64,000 nucleotides of DNA. Origin: Streptomyces caeruleatus (GTDB taxonomy: Bacteria > Actinomycetota > Actinomycetes > Streptomycetales > Streptomycetaceae). Position 1 is the first letter of the stretch; each line of letters opens with the position of its first letter. The notes beneath the pieces were generated by a model, which made no database searches, was not told where the DNA came from, and saw only the letters and a program-made list of their open reading frames with translations. The stretch lies in assembly GCF_001514235.1 (NCBI RefSeq), contig NZ_KQ948932.1, positions 364,027 to 428,026 of the forward strand. The letters are read 5' to 3'. Shown here piece after piece: positions 33,274-41,981 of this stretch. The translations under genes were made by a program, and so were the position numbers.

Positions 33274-33939
33274 TCACCCGTCGGCCCTGGCCACACCTAT
33301 CGGACACGAGACGCCCGTGCCGCCGATCCCGCAGTAGCCCGCCGGGTTCTTGTCGAGGTACTGCTGGTGGTAGCCCTCGGCCGGGTAGAAGGGGCGGCCC
33401 TCAGCCGGGAGGATCTCCGTGCTGATCGTGCCGTAGCCGGAGCCCGTGAGGACCTTCTGGTACGACTCACGGGAGGCCTCGGCCGTCTTCGCCTGGGCCG
33501 GGGTGTGCGTGTAGATCGCCGAGCGGTACTGCGTGCCCACGTCGTTGCCCTGGCGGAAGCCCTGGGTGGGGTCGTGGGCCTCCCAGAACGTCTTCAGCAG
33601 CCGCTCGTACGAGATCACGCTCGGGTCGAAGACCACCCGGACGACCTCCGTGTGGCCGGTCATGCCCGAGCAGACCTCCTCGTAGGTGGGGTGCTCGGTG
33701 TAGCCGCCCTGGTAGCCGACCAGGGTCGTCCACACGCCTCGCGGGAGCTGCCAGAACTTGCGCTCGGCGCCCCAGAAGCAGCCCAGCCCGAAGTCGGCGG
33801 TCTCCAGGCCCTCGGGGTAGGGGCCGAGCAGCGGGTTGCCGAGGACCGTGTGGTGGTCGGGGACCGTGAAGATCGGTTCCGGACGGCCCTGCAGTGCCTG
33901 CTCGGGGGTGGGCAGGACGGGCGTACGGCCGAAGAGCAT
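33274..33939 (-). CDS. msrA: Peptide methionine-(S)-sulfoxide reductase
   Basis: 221 residues from ATG 33939. It repairs oxidised methionine using thioredoxin. Catalytic motif GCFWGAE near residue 53, then VGYQGGYTEHPTYEEVCSG, GHTEVVRVVFDP, QGNDVGTQYRS, and the C-terminal CGIGGTGVSC with candidate resolving cysteines. The N-terminal extension of about 45 residues (MLFGRTPVLPTPEQALQG) is usual in actinobacterial MsrA. It stands alone. Confidence 0.95.
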   Translation of the reverse strand: MLFGRTPVLPTPEQALQGRPEPIFTVPDHHTVLGNPLLGPYPEGLETADFGLGCFWGAERKFWQLPRGVWTTLVGYQGGYTEHPTYEEVCSGMTGHTEVVRVVFDPSVISYERLLKTFWEAHDPTQGFRQGNDVGTQYRSAIYTHTPAQAKTAEASRESYQKVLTGSGYGTISTEILPAEGRPFYPAEGYHQQYLDKNPAGYCGIGGTGVSCPIGVARADG

Positions 33940-34076
33940 GAGGGTTCCTTCCTCGTGGGGCACCTCCCAACCGGGCGGCACCCCGTTCAACGTACGGCCG
34001 GTCCCGCAGATTCCGTCCCGCAGATTCCGCCCCGCGCCCTCGCGGGGGTTCGCGGCGGTCGCGGGACGGAGGGGAC

Positions 34077-35195
34077 TCAGTGCGGGAGCGTCGCCGGGCT
34101 GCCGCCGTTCGCCTCGTATCCCGCCACCGCCAGCGCGCGGTACACCGCGAACTCCGCCGCCGGGTCCGGGGAGAGCGTCCAGGGCAGCGCGCCGACGTGG
34201 CCGTCGACGTGGACCAGCTGGTCCATGGCCTCCGCCCAGCGTTCGCCGCGGACCAGGAAGAAGACCAGCAGATGCCGCACGTGCGCCAGCATCGGGTCGT
34301 CCTGGCGGGCCGCGTGCACCGCGAACAGCGCGCCGTGTATCGCCTTCGTCACGACCTCGCTCTGGTAGAAGCCGCTGACCAGGTTCACCTCGGGCAGGTG
34401 CTCGAACACCGCGAACAGCGGCATCGCGGCGAGCAGGGAGCCCTGGGGCGCGCGGGCCGCAGCCGCCTCCGCGAAGTCGTACGCCAGCTGACGCGAGCCG
34501 TGCCACTTCTCGCACCAGTAGTGCAGGGCCGCCAGATGCGCGCCCATGTGGGCCGGGGCCCGGTCCAGGATCTTCAGCCAGAGCTGCTCGAACTCCGGGC
34601 GGGGGTAGGCCAGTCCGCGGGCCACCGACAGCTCGATGATGTACGGGATCGGGTCCCCGGGGGCCAGCAGCGCCGCGTCACCGCAGGCCGACCTGGCCTC
34701 CTCCATGATGATCCGGAACTCGTCCGTGCCCGGCGTCGCCGTCCGCCACGCCTGCTGCACCAGGAACTCCGCGTGCACGGCCGCGCCGCCCGCGTCCTTG
34801 GGCTGCTCGGTGCGCCACACCCGCAGCCACTGGCCGCCCGGCGACTCGCTGACCCCGCCGGGCCGCTGCTGCAGCTCCAGCGACGCGGCTCCGGCGAAGG
34901 CCTGCACGCGCTGCCAGCGCAGCTCGCCCTCCGTCTCGGTGCCGGCGAGGAGCTGAGAGGCCGCCTTGTAGTCCTGCGTGCGCTGCACCAGGTCCAGGAC
35001 GTCCAGCAAATCCTGGTCGGGGCCGGGCATCCGGACGTCCAGCTCCTCCTGGCGTACGAAGCCGTAGTTCGCCGGGTCCGCGGCGTCGGGGTGGCCCGGC
35101 GGGACCTGCTCGATCATGCCCCGTCGGCGCCGCATGAACGGCAGCACCACGAAGCCGAGCATGACCAGCGCTATCAGGACCCAGAGAATCTCCAT
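34077..35195 (-). CDS. Membrane-anchored TPR-like hypothetical protein
   Basis: 372 residues. One N-terminal transmembrane helix (ILWVLIALVMLGFVVLPFM) with basic residues after it, then a soluble all-helical region that looks like degenerate TPR/SEL1 repeats: DLVQRTQDYKAASQLLAG, LDRAPAHMGAHLAALHYWC, and a DQLVHVDGHVGALPW segment. The family is conserved in streptomycetes next to metB (recalled). Its function is unknown; it could be a scaffold on the inner face of the membrane. Confidence 0.82.
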   Translation of the reverse strand: MEILWVLIALVMLGFVVLPFMRRRRGMIEQVPPGHPDAADPANYGFVRQEELDVRMPGPDQDLLDVLDLVQRTQDYKAASQLLAGTETEGELRWQRVQAFAGAASLELQQRPGGVSESPGGQWLRVWRTEQPKDAGGAAVHAEFLVQQAWRTATPGTDEFRIIMEEARSACGDAALLAPGDPIPYIIELSVARGLAYPRPEFEQLWLKILDRAPAHMGAHLAALHYWCEKWHGSRQLAYDFAEAAAARAPQGSLLAAMPLFAVFEHLPEVNLVSGFYQSEVVTKAIHGALFAVHAARQDDPMLAHVRHLLVFFLVRGERWAEAMDQLVHVDGHVGALPWTLSPDPAAEFAVYRALAVAGYEANGGSPATLPH

Positions 35196-35335
35196 GCCTC
35201 AAGCGTTCCAGACGGCGCTGACAATTGGCCAACGGGTGTCGCCGACGGTTCGGCGGGCGGGACGCCGGCGGCGGCCCGTTGCGGTGGGCGCGGCCGCCGC
35301 CGCCTCGCCGTGGCGCATCCCCCTCGTTCGCGGAC

Positions 35336-35341
35336 TACGCT
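35336..35341 (+). promoter_or_regulatory. Putative -10 box for metB (leaderless)
   Basis: TACGCT ends 8 nt before ATG 35350. Confidence 0.4.
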
Positions 35342-35349
35342 CGGTGCCC

Positions 35350-36504
35350 ATGAGTGACAGGCACATCAGTCAGCACTTCGAGACCCTGGCGATCCACGCG
35401 GGCAACACCGCCGATCCCCTCACCGGCGCGGTCGTCCCGCCGATCTACCAGGTCTCGACCTACAAGCAGGACGGCGTCGGGGGGCTGCGCGGCGGTTACG
35501 AGTACAGCCGTAGCGCCAACCCGACCAGGACCGCCCTGGAAGAGAACCTCGCCGCCCTGGAGGGCGGTCGCCGCGGCCTCGCGTTCGCGTCCGGACTGGC
35601 GGCCGAGGACTGCCTGTTGCGTACGCTGCTCAGCCCCGGCGACCATGTGGTCATCCCCAATGACGCGTACGGCGGCACGTTCCGGCTGTTCGCCAAGGTC
35701 GTCGCGCGGTGGGGGGTGGAGTGGTCGGTGGCCGACACCAGTGATCCGGCCGCCGTACGGGCCGCCATCACCCCGAAGACCAAGGTGGTGTGGGTCGAGA
35801 CCCCCTCCAACCCGCTGCTGGGGATCACCGACATCGCCGCCGTCGCGCAGATCGCCCGGGACGCCGGAGCGAAGCTCGTCGTCGACAACACCTTCGCCAC
35901 GCCGTATCTCCAGCAGCCCCTGTCGCTGGGCGCGGACGTCGTCGTGCACTCGCTGACCAAGTACATGGGCGGCCACTCGGACGTCGTGGGCGGCGCGCTG
36001 ATCGTCGGCGACCCGGACCTGGGTGACGAGCTGGCCTTCCACCAAAACGCCATGGGTGCCGTGGCCGGGCCCTTCGACTCCTGGCTGGTGCTGCGGGGGA
36101 CGAAGACGCTGTCGGTGCGCATGGACCGGCACAGCGAGAACGCCACGAAGATCGCCGACATGCTCACCCGGCACGCGCGCGTGACGCGGGTGCTCTACCC
36201 GGGCCTGCCCGACCACCCCGGTCACGAGGTCGCCGCCAAGCAGATGAAGGCGTTCGGCGGCATGGTCTCCTTCCGGGTCGAGGGCGGCGAGGAGGCGGCC
36301 GTCGAGGTCTGCAACCGCGCCAAGGTGTTCACGCTCGGCGAGTCCCTGGGCGGTGTCGAGTCGCTCATCGAGCACCCGGGGCGCATGACCCACGCCTCCG
36401 TGGCCGGCTCCGCCCTGGAGGTCCCCGCCGACCTTGTCCGGCTCTCCGTGGGCATCGAGAACGTCGAGGACCTCGTCGAGGACCTTCAGCAGGCGCTGGG
36501 CTAG
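35350..36504 (+). CDS. metB: Cystathionine gamma-synthase / gamma-lyase family PLP enzyme
   Basis: 384 residues from ATG 35350; a longer in-frame ORF upstream is unlikely. Cys/Met-metabolism PLP enzyme. It most likely makes cystathionine from an activated homoserine and cysteine, though gamma-lyase activity cannot be excluded by sequence. Seen: YSRSANPTR, ASGLAAEDCLL, VETPSNPLLGITDI, VDNTFATPYLQQPL, PLP-lysine Lys204 in HSLTKYMGGHSD, and SLGGVESLIEHP. Length is standard. Confidence 0.93.
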   Translation: MSDRHISQHFETLAIHAGNTADPLTGAVVPPIYQVSTYKQDGVGGLRGGYEYSRSANPTRTALEENLAALEGGRRGLAFASGLAAEDCLLRTLLSPGDHVVIPNDAYGGTFRLFAKVVARWGVEWSVADTSDPAAVRAAITPKTKVVWVETPSNPLLGITDIAAVAQIARDAGAKLVVDNTFATPYLQQPLSLGADVVVHSLTKYMGGHSDVVGGALIVGDPDLGDELAFHQNAMGAVAGPFDSWLVLRGTKTLSVRMDRHSENATKIADMLTRHARVTRVLYPGLPDHPGHEVAAKQMKAFGGMVSFRVEGGEEAAVEVCNRAKVFTLGESLGGVESLIEHPGRMTHASVAGSALEVPADLVRLSVGIENVEDLVEDLQQALG

Positions 36505-36514
36505 CCCTCCCGGC

Positions 36515-36763
36515 TCACCAGCCCGTCAGGGGTGGGGTCGTCTCCGACGGCGGCTCCACCCAGGGGCGGGCCGTCAGCGCCCAGATGACGAACGCCGCCG
36601 TGGCCGCGAGCAGGAGCAGCCACATCAGCCGCGCGGTGGCCCTTCTGCGGCGCAGCATGCGACGCCCGCGTCGCAGGACCTCCGGGTACAGCTCAGGCGG
36701 GACCGGGGTCGGCGCGCGTTCCATGATCCGGCGTGCGGCCGCTTCGCGCTCGGCGCGCTTCAC
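36515..36763 (-). CDS. Small single-pass membrane protein, partner of the sigma-like gene
   Basis: 82 residues from GTG 36763, which overlaps the stop of the upstream sigma-like gene by 4 bp (GTGA). A basic, helical N-terminal half (AEREAAARRIMERAPTPVPP, then RRGRRMLRRRRAT) is followed by one transmembrane helix (LMWLLLLAATAAFVIWAL) and a short outside tail. The place and topology suggest a membrane regulator or anti-sigma-like partner, but no zinc-binding HxxxCxxC motif is present. Confidence 0.75.
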   Translation of the reverse strand: MKRAEREAAARRIMERAPTPVPPELYPEVLRRGRRMLRRRRATARLMWLLLLAATAAFVIWALTARPWVEPPSETTPPLTGW

Positions 36764-37242
36764 GGCGACACCGCCTTCGCGACCGGCACGGCCGGCGGGG
36801 CGCCGCGCGGATGCAGCAGATGCGCTGTCGCCCGGTCGCAGATCGTCTGGACGCGTTCCCGGGGCAGACCGAGCAGCGCCGCCGCCTGTTCCTCGGCGAC
36901 TCCCTCGTACAGCCGCAGCACCACGATCAGGCGTTCCTGCGGGGAGAGCCGGGCCAGTGGGCTGTCGGGGTGCGGGTGGGGGCGGCGCCAGATGGAACGG
37001 GCGAAGTGGGTGGCCAGATGGCCGCGGGTGCGGTCGTACGGGTCCTCGCCGCGCAGTGCGTCCCAGCACGCGTACGTGTGCGCCAGGGACAGCGCCAGCA
37101 GGCGCCGCGCGCGCGGGTTGCGATCGGGTGGCTCGGCGGTGAGCAGCGTGGCGGCATGCATCAGCCGTCCGGCCGCACCCGCGACGAACGCCTTGAACTC
37201 GCGGTCCCGGCGGGCGTCCTGGACCACACGTCGTCGTCCCAC
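36760..37242 (-). CDS. SigE-family ECF sigma-factor-like protein
   Basis: 160 residues from GTG 37242, with GGGAGGGAC upstream. A region-2-like part (FKAFVAGAAGRLMHAATLLTA ... LSLAHTYACWDALR) and a region-4 helix-turn-helix (LARLSPQERLIVVLRLYEG ... AAALLGLPRERVQTI) are visible, separated by a short basic linker. The size and layout match the actinobacterial SigE-type subfamily, though region 2 is divergent, so promoter melting is uncertain. Coupled to a small membrane protein downstream. Confidence 0.8.
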   Translation of the reverse strand: MGRRRVVQDARRDREFKAFVAGAAGRLMHAATLLTAEPPDRNPRARRLLALSLAHTYACWDALRGEDPYDRTRGHLATHFARSIWRRPHPHPDSPLARLSPQERLIVVLRLYEGVAEEQAAALLGLPRERVQTICDRATAHLLHPRGAPPAVPVAKAVSP

Positions 37243-37351
37243 CGTCCCTCCCGCCTGACCGACCCCGAGGAACCGGGCCCCGCACGAGGCGGACCCGGTT
37301 TCATATGAGGCCAGCAGGGGGCCCGGGTCAAGAGCCCGGACCGGATCACCC

Positions 37352-37876
37352 TCAGGACGCCGTGGGCGTCTCCGCGCCGGAGATCCCCTGCGCCGCCATC
37401 CGCGAGGAGAGCGCCGTGTTGAAGCGGGTCAGGAGCGAGCAGAACGCCTCGCGCTCCTCCGGGGCCCAGTCGTGCGTCAGCTCGGCCATCAACTGACGCC
37501 GGGACGAGCGCACTTCCTCCAGTCGCGACTGCCCGCGCGGGGAGAGCTGGAGCACCACCGCCCGGCCGTCCTCGGGGTGCGAGGTGCGCTTGACGAGACC
37601 CGTGTCGACCAGCGGCGCCACCTGCCGGGTGACCGTCGAGGAGTCGATCCCCATGCTCGCCGCCAGCGCCTTGACCCCCATGGGGCCCTCTTTGTCGAGG
37701 CGGTTGAGCAGCAGATACGCGGCGCGGTCCATGGAGTTGCGCACCTGACCCACGCCACCGAGCCGGGTCTGTTCGGCACGGCGGGCGAAGACCGCCACCT
37801 CGTGCTGCAGCGTGTCGAGGAGACCGCTGTCGGCGACGGTCGTCATGTCCATCGACATTTCAGGTGTTGTGGGCAT
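37352..37876 (-). CDS. MarR-family transcriptional regulator
   Basis: 174 residues. Winged helix-turn-helix in the centre: DRAAYLLLNRLDKEGPMGVKAL, ASMGIDSSTVTRQVAPLVDTGLV, and the wing RTSHPEDGRAVVLQLSPRG. MarR dimers usually repress neighbouring genes until a phenolic or oxidising signal binds. The nearest candidates are its own promoter and the divergent ilvA, 145 bp away. Confidence 0.9.
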   Translation of the reverse strand: MPTTPEMSMDMTTVADSGLLDTLQHEVAVFARRAEQTRLGGVGQVRNSMDRAAYLLLNRLDKEGPMGVKALAASMGIDSSTVTRQVAPLVDTGLVKRTSHPEDGRAVVLQLSPRGQSRLEEVRSSRRQLMAELTHDWAPEEREAFCSLLTRFNTALSSRMAAQGISGAETPTAS

Positions 37877-38009
37877 GGCCGGAGGCTCACTTCATGAAGG
37901 GGGTGCTGGGTTGGGGGACAGGGTACGCGGCCCGGACCCGGGGCGTACCGGCGCTGCGCAAACCCATCTCGGTGCTTGGTCACAACAGGGCCTTGCGCCT
38001 GTGAACTGC

Positions 38010-38015
38010 GAGACT
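38010..38015 (+). promoter_or_regulatory. Putative -10 box for ilvA (leaderless)
   Basis: GAGACT, close to the TAGACT-type -10, ends 7 nt before ATG 38022. Confidence 0.35.
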
Positions 38016-38021
38016 TGTGTC

Positions 38022-39251
38022 ATGAGCTACAGCACGGCTGACTCCTTGCCTCCCGTCACGCTCGACGACGTACGGGGCGCCCAGAAGATGCTGACGGGCG
38101 TGGCACGGGTGACGGCCATGGAGGGCAGCAGGCACCTGTCCCAGCTGGTGGGCGCGCCGGTGCACTTCAAGTGCGAGAACCTCCAGCGGACGGGCTCGTT
38201 CAAGCTGCGCGGCGCCTATGTGCGGATCGCCGGGCTGCTGCCGGAGGAGCGGGCCGCGGGGGTCGTGGCCGCGAGCGCCGGCAACCACGCGCAGGGCGTC
38301 GCGCTCGCGTCGTCGCTGCTCGGCGTCCGCTCGACCGTGTTCATGCCGAAGGGCGCCCCGCTGCCGAAGATCAGCGCCACCCGGGACTACGGCGCCGAGG
38401 TGCGGCTGCACGGTCAGGTGGTCGACGAGACGCTCGCCGCGGCGCAGGAGTACGCCGCCGAGACGGGCGCGGTCTTCATCCACCCCTTCGACCACCCCGA
38501 CATCATCGCGGGCCAGGGCACGGTCGGTCTGGAGATCCTCGAACAGTGCCCCGAGGTACGCACGGTCGTCGTCGGTGTCGGCGGGGGCGGGCTCGCGGCG
38601 GGCATCGCGACGGCGGTGAAGACGCTGCGGCCCGACGTGCGGATCGTGGGCGTGCAGGCGGCGGGCGCGGCCGCGTACCCGCCCTCGCTGGCGGCCGGAC
38701 ACCCCGTCGCCGTCGACAACCCGGCGACGATGGCCGACGGCATCAAGGTCGGCCGGCCCGGTGACGTGCCGTTCCGCCTCGTCCGCGACCTGGTCGACGA
38801 GGTCCGCACCGTCACCGAGGACGAGATCGCCACCGCCCTGCTGCTGTGCCTGGAGCGGGCCAAGCTGGTCGTCGAACCGGCCGGCGCCAGCCCCGTCGCG
38901 GCGCTGCTCAGCGAACCCGGATCCTTCGAGGGCCCGGTCGTCGCGCTGCTGTCCGGCGGCAACGTCGACCCGGTGCTGCTCCAGCGCGTCCTGCGGCACG
39001 GCATGGCCGCGCAGGGCCGCTACCTGGCCGTACGGCTGCGGCTGACAGACCGGCCGGGCGCGCTCGCCACGCTGCTGGGGGTGCTGTCGGCGGTCGACGC
39101 CAACGTCCTCGACGTGAGCCATGTGCGGACCGACCCACGGCTCGGGCTCACCGAGGCGGAGGTCGAGCTCCACCTGGAGACGAAGGGCCGCACGCACTGC
39201 GTCGAGGTCGGCCGGGCCCTGCGCGACGCGGGTTACACCGTCATCGGCTGA
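38022..39251 (+). CDS. ilvA: Threonine ammonia-lyase (threonine deaminase)
   Basis: 409 residues. It converts threonine to 2-oxobutanoate, the first step of isoleucine synthesis, and can also degrade threonine. PLP-lysine Lys61 in TGSFKLRGA, AGNHAQGVALA, the glycine loop VGVGGGGLAAGIA, and PAGASPVAAL. A single ACT-like regulatory domain spans about 330-409 (VRLRLTDRPGALATLLGVLS). One ACT domain with this length is typical of the shorter bacterial form; feedback by isoleucine may therefore be weak. Confidence 0.95.
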   Translation: MSYSTADSLPPVTLDDVRGAQKMLTGVARVTAMEGSRHLSQLVGAPVHFKCENLQRTGSFKLRGAYVRIAGLLPEERAAGVVAASAGNHAQGVALASSLLGVRSTVFMPKGAPLPKISATRDYGAEVRLHGQVVDETLAAAQEYAAETGAVFIHPFDHPDIIAGQGTVGLEILEQCPEVRTVVVGVGGGGLAAGIATAVKTLRPDVRIVGVQAAGAAAYPPSLAAGHPVAVDNPATMADGIKVGRPGDVPFRLVRDLVDEVRTVTEDEIATALLLCLERAKLVVEPAGASPVAALLSEPGSFEGPVVALLSGGNVDPVLLQRVLRHGMAAQGRYLAVRLRLTDRPGALATLLGVLSAVDANVLDVSHVRTDPRLGLTEAEVELHLETKGRTHCVEVGRALRDAGYTVIG

Positions 39252-39321
39252 AGCCCCGGAGACCCGGCCGCCCGCCACCCTTGTCACTCCTTGTCACTCC
39301 TTCGGGCAAGTCCGTTGTGAG

Positions 39322-39337
39322 ACGCGATACATCGCGT
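39322..39337. promoter_or_regulatory. Operator-like palindrome before the Drr-type exporter
   Basis: ACGCGATACATCGCGT: 7-bp arms ACGCGAT/ATCGCGT around AC. It lies 89 bp before the ATPase gene and is framed by GAGAC ... GTCTC. The ATACATCGCG core resembles sites of PadR- or TetR-type repressors of multidrug exporters; no such gene is adjacent. Confidence 0.5.
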
Positions 39338-39426
39338 TATGGTGTGTCTCGTGATTCCGCCACCCGGCGGAACGAAAAGTGCAAACCTAGGCTTTCCGAA
39401 GTTTCCCCGACGACGTGGAGATTCAT

Positions 39427-40407
39427 ATGCCAGGCGCCATCTATGCCGAAGGCCTGGTGAAGACCTTCGGTGACGTAAGGGCTCTGGACGGCGTCGACCT
39501 CGATGTCCCCGAGGGCACGGTCCTGGGCCTGCTCGGTCCGAACGGCGCGGGCAAGACGACCGCCGTCCGCTGCCTCACGACCCTGCTGCGCCCCGACAGC
39601 GGCTCGGCGGTCGTCGCGGGGATCGACGTCCTCAAGCATCCCGACGCCGTCCGCCGCTCCATCGGCCTGTCCGGCCAGTTCGCGGCTGTCGACGAGTACC
39701 TCACCGGCCGTGAGAACCTGCAGATGGTCGGCCAGCTCTACCAGATGAAGGCGAAGCCGGCGAAGGCCCGCGCGGACGAACTGCTGGCCCAGTTCGACCT
39801 CGCCGACGCCGCCGACCGCCCCACGAAGACCTACTCCGGCGGCATGCGCCGCCGCCTGGACCTGGCCGCCGCCCTGGTCGTCTCCCCACCCGTGATGTTC
39901 ATGGACGAACCGACCACCGGCCTCGACCCCCGCAACCGCCAGCTGCTCTGGGAGGTCATCAAACAGCTGGTCTCCGGCGGTACGACCCTGCTGCTGACCA
40001 CCCAGTACCTCGAAGAGGCCGACCACCTCGCACACGACATCGCCGTCGTCGACCACGGCCGTCTCATCGCCCAGGGCACCTCCGACCAGCTCAAGGCCCG
40101 CACCGGCGGCGAGCGCGTCGAGGTCGTGGTGCACGAGAGCGACGACATCCGGCCCGCCTCGGAGGTGCTGCGCGGTTTCGGCAAGGGCGACGTGACGGTC
40201 GAGGCCCACATGCGCAAGCTCACCGTTCCCGTGACCGGAGGCGCGAAGCTCCTCGCCGAGGTCATCCGCGAGCTCGACACCCGCGGCATCGAGATCGACG
40301 ACATCGGCCTGCGCCGCCCGACCCTCGACGACGTGTTCCTGTCCCTGACGGGCCACCTCGCGGAGGTCGGGAACGAGGAGAGCGACAAGAAGGAGGCCGC
40401 GAAGTGA
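39427..40407 (+). CDS. DrrA-type ABC exporter ATP-binding protein
   Basis: 326 residues from ATG 39427, with GTGGAG upstream. Walker A GPNGAGKTT (37-45), signature YSGGMRRRLDLAAAL, Walker B VMFMDEPTTGLDP, H-loop TTQYLEEADHLA, and the C-terminal DrrA-like extension ending PTLDDVFLSLTGH. These ATPases power two-gene exporters of drugs or lipids. The TGA overlaps the GTG of a truncated permease copy; the intact permease follows. Confidence 0.94.
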   Translation: MPGAIYAEGLVKTFGDVRALDGVDLDVPEGTVLGLLGPNGAGKTTAVRCLTTLLRPDSGSAVVAGIDVLKHPDAVRRSIGLSGQFAAVDEYLTGRENLQMVGQLYQMKAKPAKARADELLAQFDLADAADRPTKTYSGGMRRRLDLAAALVVSPPVMFMDEPTTGLDPRNRQLLWEVIKQLVSGGTTLLLTTQYLEEADHLAHDIAVVDHGRLIAQGTSDQLKARTGGERVEVVVHESDDIRPASEVLRGFGKGDVTVEAHMRKLTVPVTGGAKLLAEVIRELDTRGIEIDDIGLRRPTLDDVFLSLTGHLAEVGNEESDKKEAAK

Positions 40408-40607
40408 GCGCCGTCACCGACGCCGTGCGGGTCGCGCCGGCCGCGAACCCGTTCAGCCAGTCCGTCCGGGACTCGATGGTCGTCGCCAAGCGCAATCTGA
40501 TCAGGATGTCGCGGATCCCGAATCCTGTTCACGGAGCTTCGATTCGATTCAGCTCGCCGCGAGCCCATGGCCAGCGAGTGAGTGGTGGGAAGGGGCAGCC
40601 GAAGTGA
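40404..40607 (+). pseudogene. Truncated DrrB-type permease N-terminus
   Basis: A 67-codon frame starting at GTG 40404 (overlap with the ATPase stop). Residues 20-40 (SVRDSMVVAKRNLIRMSRIP) align with residues 4-22 of the next gene (NDSLVIARRNLIRMTRIP); after that the frame loses all similarity and ends without any membrane helix. It overlaps the next GTG by 4 bp. This looks like the 5' stub of the original permease, with the following permease brought in by recombination or left after a deletion. Confidence 0.7.
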
Positions 40608-41410
40608 GTGCCGTGAACGATTCCCTGGTCATCGCCCGCCGGAACTTGATTCGGATGACCCGGATTCCCGAGATGATCCTTTTCGGGGTCATCCAGCCAG
40701 TGATGTTCGTGGTCCTCTTCACGTACGTCTTCGGCGGCTCGATGAAGATCGGCAACACCACGGACCCGCAGGTCTACAAGAACTTCCTGATGGCGGGCAT
40801 CTTCGCCCAGACCGTCACCTTCGCCACCGCAGGGGCGGGAGCTGGTATCGCGGACGACATGCACAAGGGGCTCATCGACCGCTTCCGCTCACTTCCCATG
40901 GCGCGCGGCGCTGTCCTCACCGGTCGCACCGTGGCTGACCTGGTGCAGACGGCCGTCACGTTGCTCGTCCTCGCGATCGTCGCCTTGATCGTGGGCTGGC
41001 GGCCCGGCTCTGCGGAGCCGACCAACTTCGGGAAGATCCTGGGCGCCTTCGGCCTGCTGCTCCTGCTCGGGTACGCGTTCACCTGGATCGGCGCCCTGAT
41101 CGGCCTGAGCGTCCGTACCCCGGAGGCAGCCACCTCCGGCGGACTGATCTGGCTCTTCCCGGTGACGTTCATTTCGATCGCCTTCGTGGATTCCAGCCAG
41201 ATGACCCCTTGGCTTCGGCACGTCGCGGACTGGAACCCCTTCAGCGCCACCGTTCAGGCGTGCCGCCAGCTTTTTGGTGACCCCGGCTTGTCCCAGTCCA
41301 GCGCCTGGCCCATGCAGCACCCGGTCTGGGCCTCGCTGATCTACTCGGTCCTGATCATCATCGTGTTCCGCACCCTCGCGGTCCGCAAGTACCGCTCCGC
41401 GACCGCATGA
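40604..41410 (+). CDS. DrrB-type ABC exporter permease
   Basis: 268 residues, six transmembrane helices: ILFGVIQPVMFVVLFTYVF, then MAGIFAQTVTFATAGAG with the ABC-2 motif, GLIDRFRSLPMARGAVL, VTLLVLAIVALIVGW, LLLLLGYAFTWIGALIGL and SVLIIIVFRTLAV. GTG start with GAAGGGG upstream. It pairs with the ATPase at 39427. The first 25 codons use more A/T-ending codons than nearby genes. A hairpin follows at 41415. Confidence 0.93.
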   Translation: MSAVNDSLVIARRNLIRMTRIPEMILFGVIQPVMFVVLFTYVFGGSMKIGNTTDPQVYKNFLMAGIFAQTVTFATAGAGAGIADDMHKGLIDRFRSLPMARGAVLTGRTVADLVQTAVTLLVLAIVALIVGWRPGSAEPTNFGKILGAFGLLLLLGYAFTWIGALIGLSVRTPEAATSGGLIWLFPVTFISIAFVDSSQMTPWLRHVADWNPFSATVQACRQLFGDPGLSQSSAWPMQHPVWASLIYSVLIIIVFRTLAVRKYRSATA

Positions 41411-41414
41411 CGAG

Positions 41415-41443
41415 GCCCCCGGCGCCGGGAGGCGGCCGGGGGC
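41415..41443. terminator. Terminator between the exporter permease and greA
   Basis: 9-bp stem GCCCCCGGC/GCCGGGGGC with an 11-nt loop; convergent genes on both sides. Confidence 0.6.
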
Positions 41444-41480
41444 TCGTGGAAGGCCGGTGCTGGAGGTCCCGAGGTCGGGG

Positions 41481-41981
41481 TCAGCCGTTGTAGGGCTCGG
41501 CCTTGAGGATCTTCACCGAGGCCGTCTTGCCGTTCGGCAGTTCGTACTCGGCGTCCTCGCCGACCTTGTGGCCGATCACGCCGGAGCCCAGCGGGGACTG
41601 CGGGGAGTACGTCTCGACGTCGGAGCTGGCGTACTCGCGCGAGGCGAGCAGGAAGGTCAGGGTGTCGTCCTCGTCGCCGTCGAAGGCGATCGTCACGACC
41701 ATGCCGGGCGCCACCGCGCCGTCCGCCGACGCCGGCGCCTCGCCGACCTTGGCGTTCTCCAGGAGCTGGGTCAGCTGGCGCACTCGGAGCTCCTGCTTGC
41801 CCTGCTCCTCCTTGGCCGCGTGGTACCCGCCGTTCTCGCGCAGGTCGCCCTCCTCGCGCGCGGCCGCGATCTTGGCGGCGATCTCCGTGCGCGCAGGACC
41901 AGACAGGTACTCCAGCTCGGCCTTGAGCTGGTTGTACGCCTCCTGGGTCAGCCAGGTGACGTTCTCGCTGGTCTGGGTCAC
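41481..41981 (-). CDS. greA: Transcription elongation factor GreA
   Basis: 166 residues from GTG 41981, with GAGGAG six bases upstream. It enters the secondary channel of RNA polymerase and stimulates cleavage of backtracked RNA. N-terminal coiled coil (WLTQEAYNQLKAELEYL to about residue 80) with the tip acidic residues in REEGDLRENGGYHAAKEEQG, then the FKBP-like C-terminal domain (ETYSPQSPLGSGVIGHKVG). Full length. Confidence 0.96.
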   Translation of the reverse strand: MTQTSENVTWLTQEAYNQLKAELEYLSGPARTEIAAKIAAAREEGDLRENGGYHAAKEEQGKQELRVRQLTQLLENAKVGEAPASADGAVAPGMVVTIAFDGDEDDTLTFLLASREYASSDVETYSPQSPLGSGVIGHKVGEDAEYELPNGKTASVKILKAEPYNG

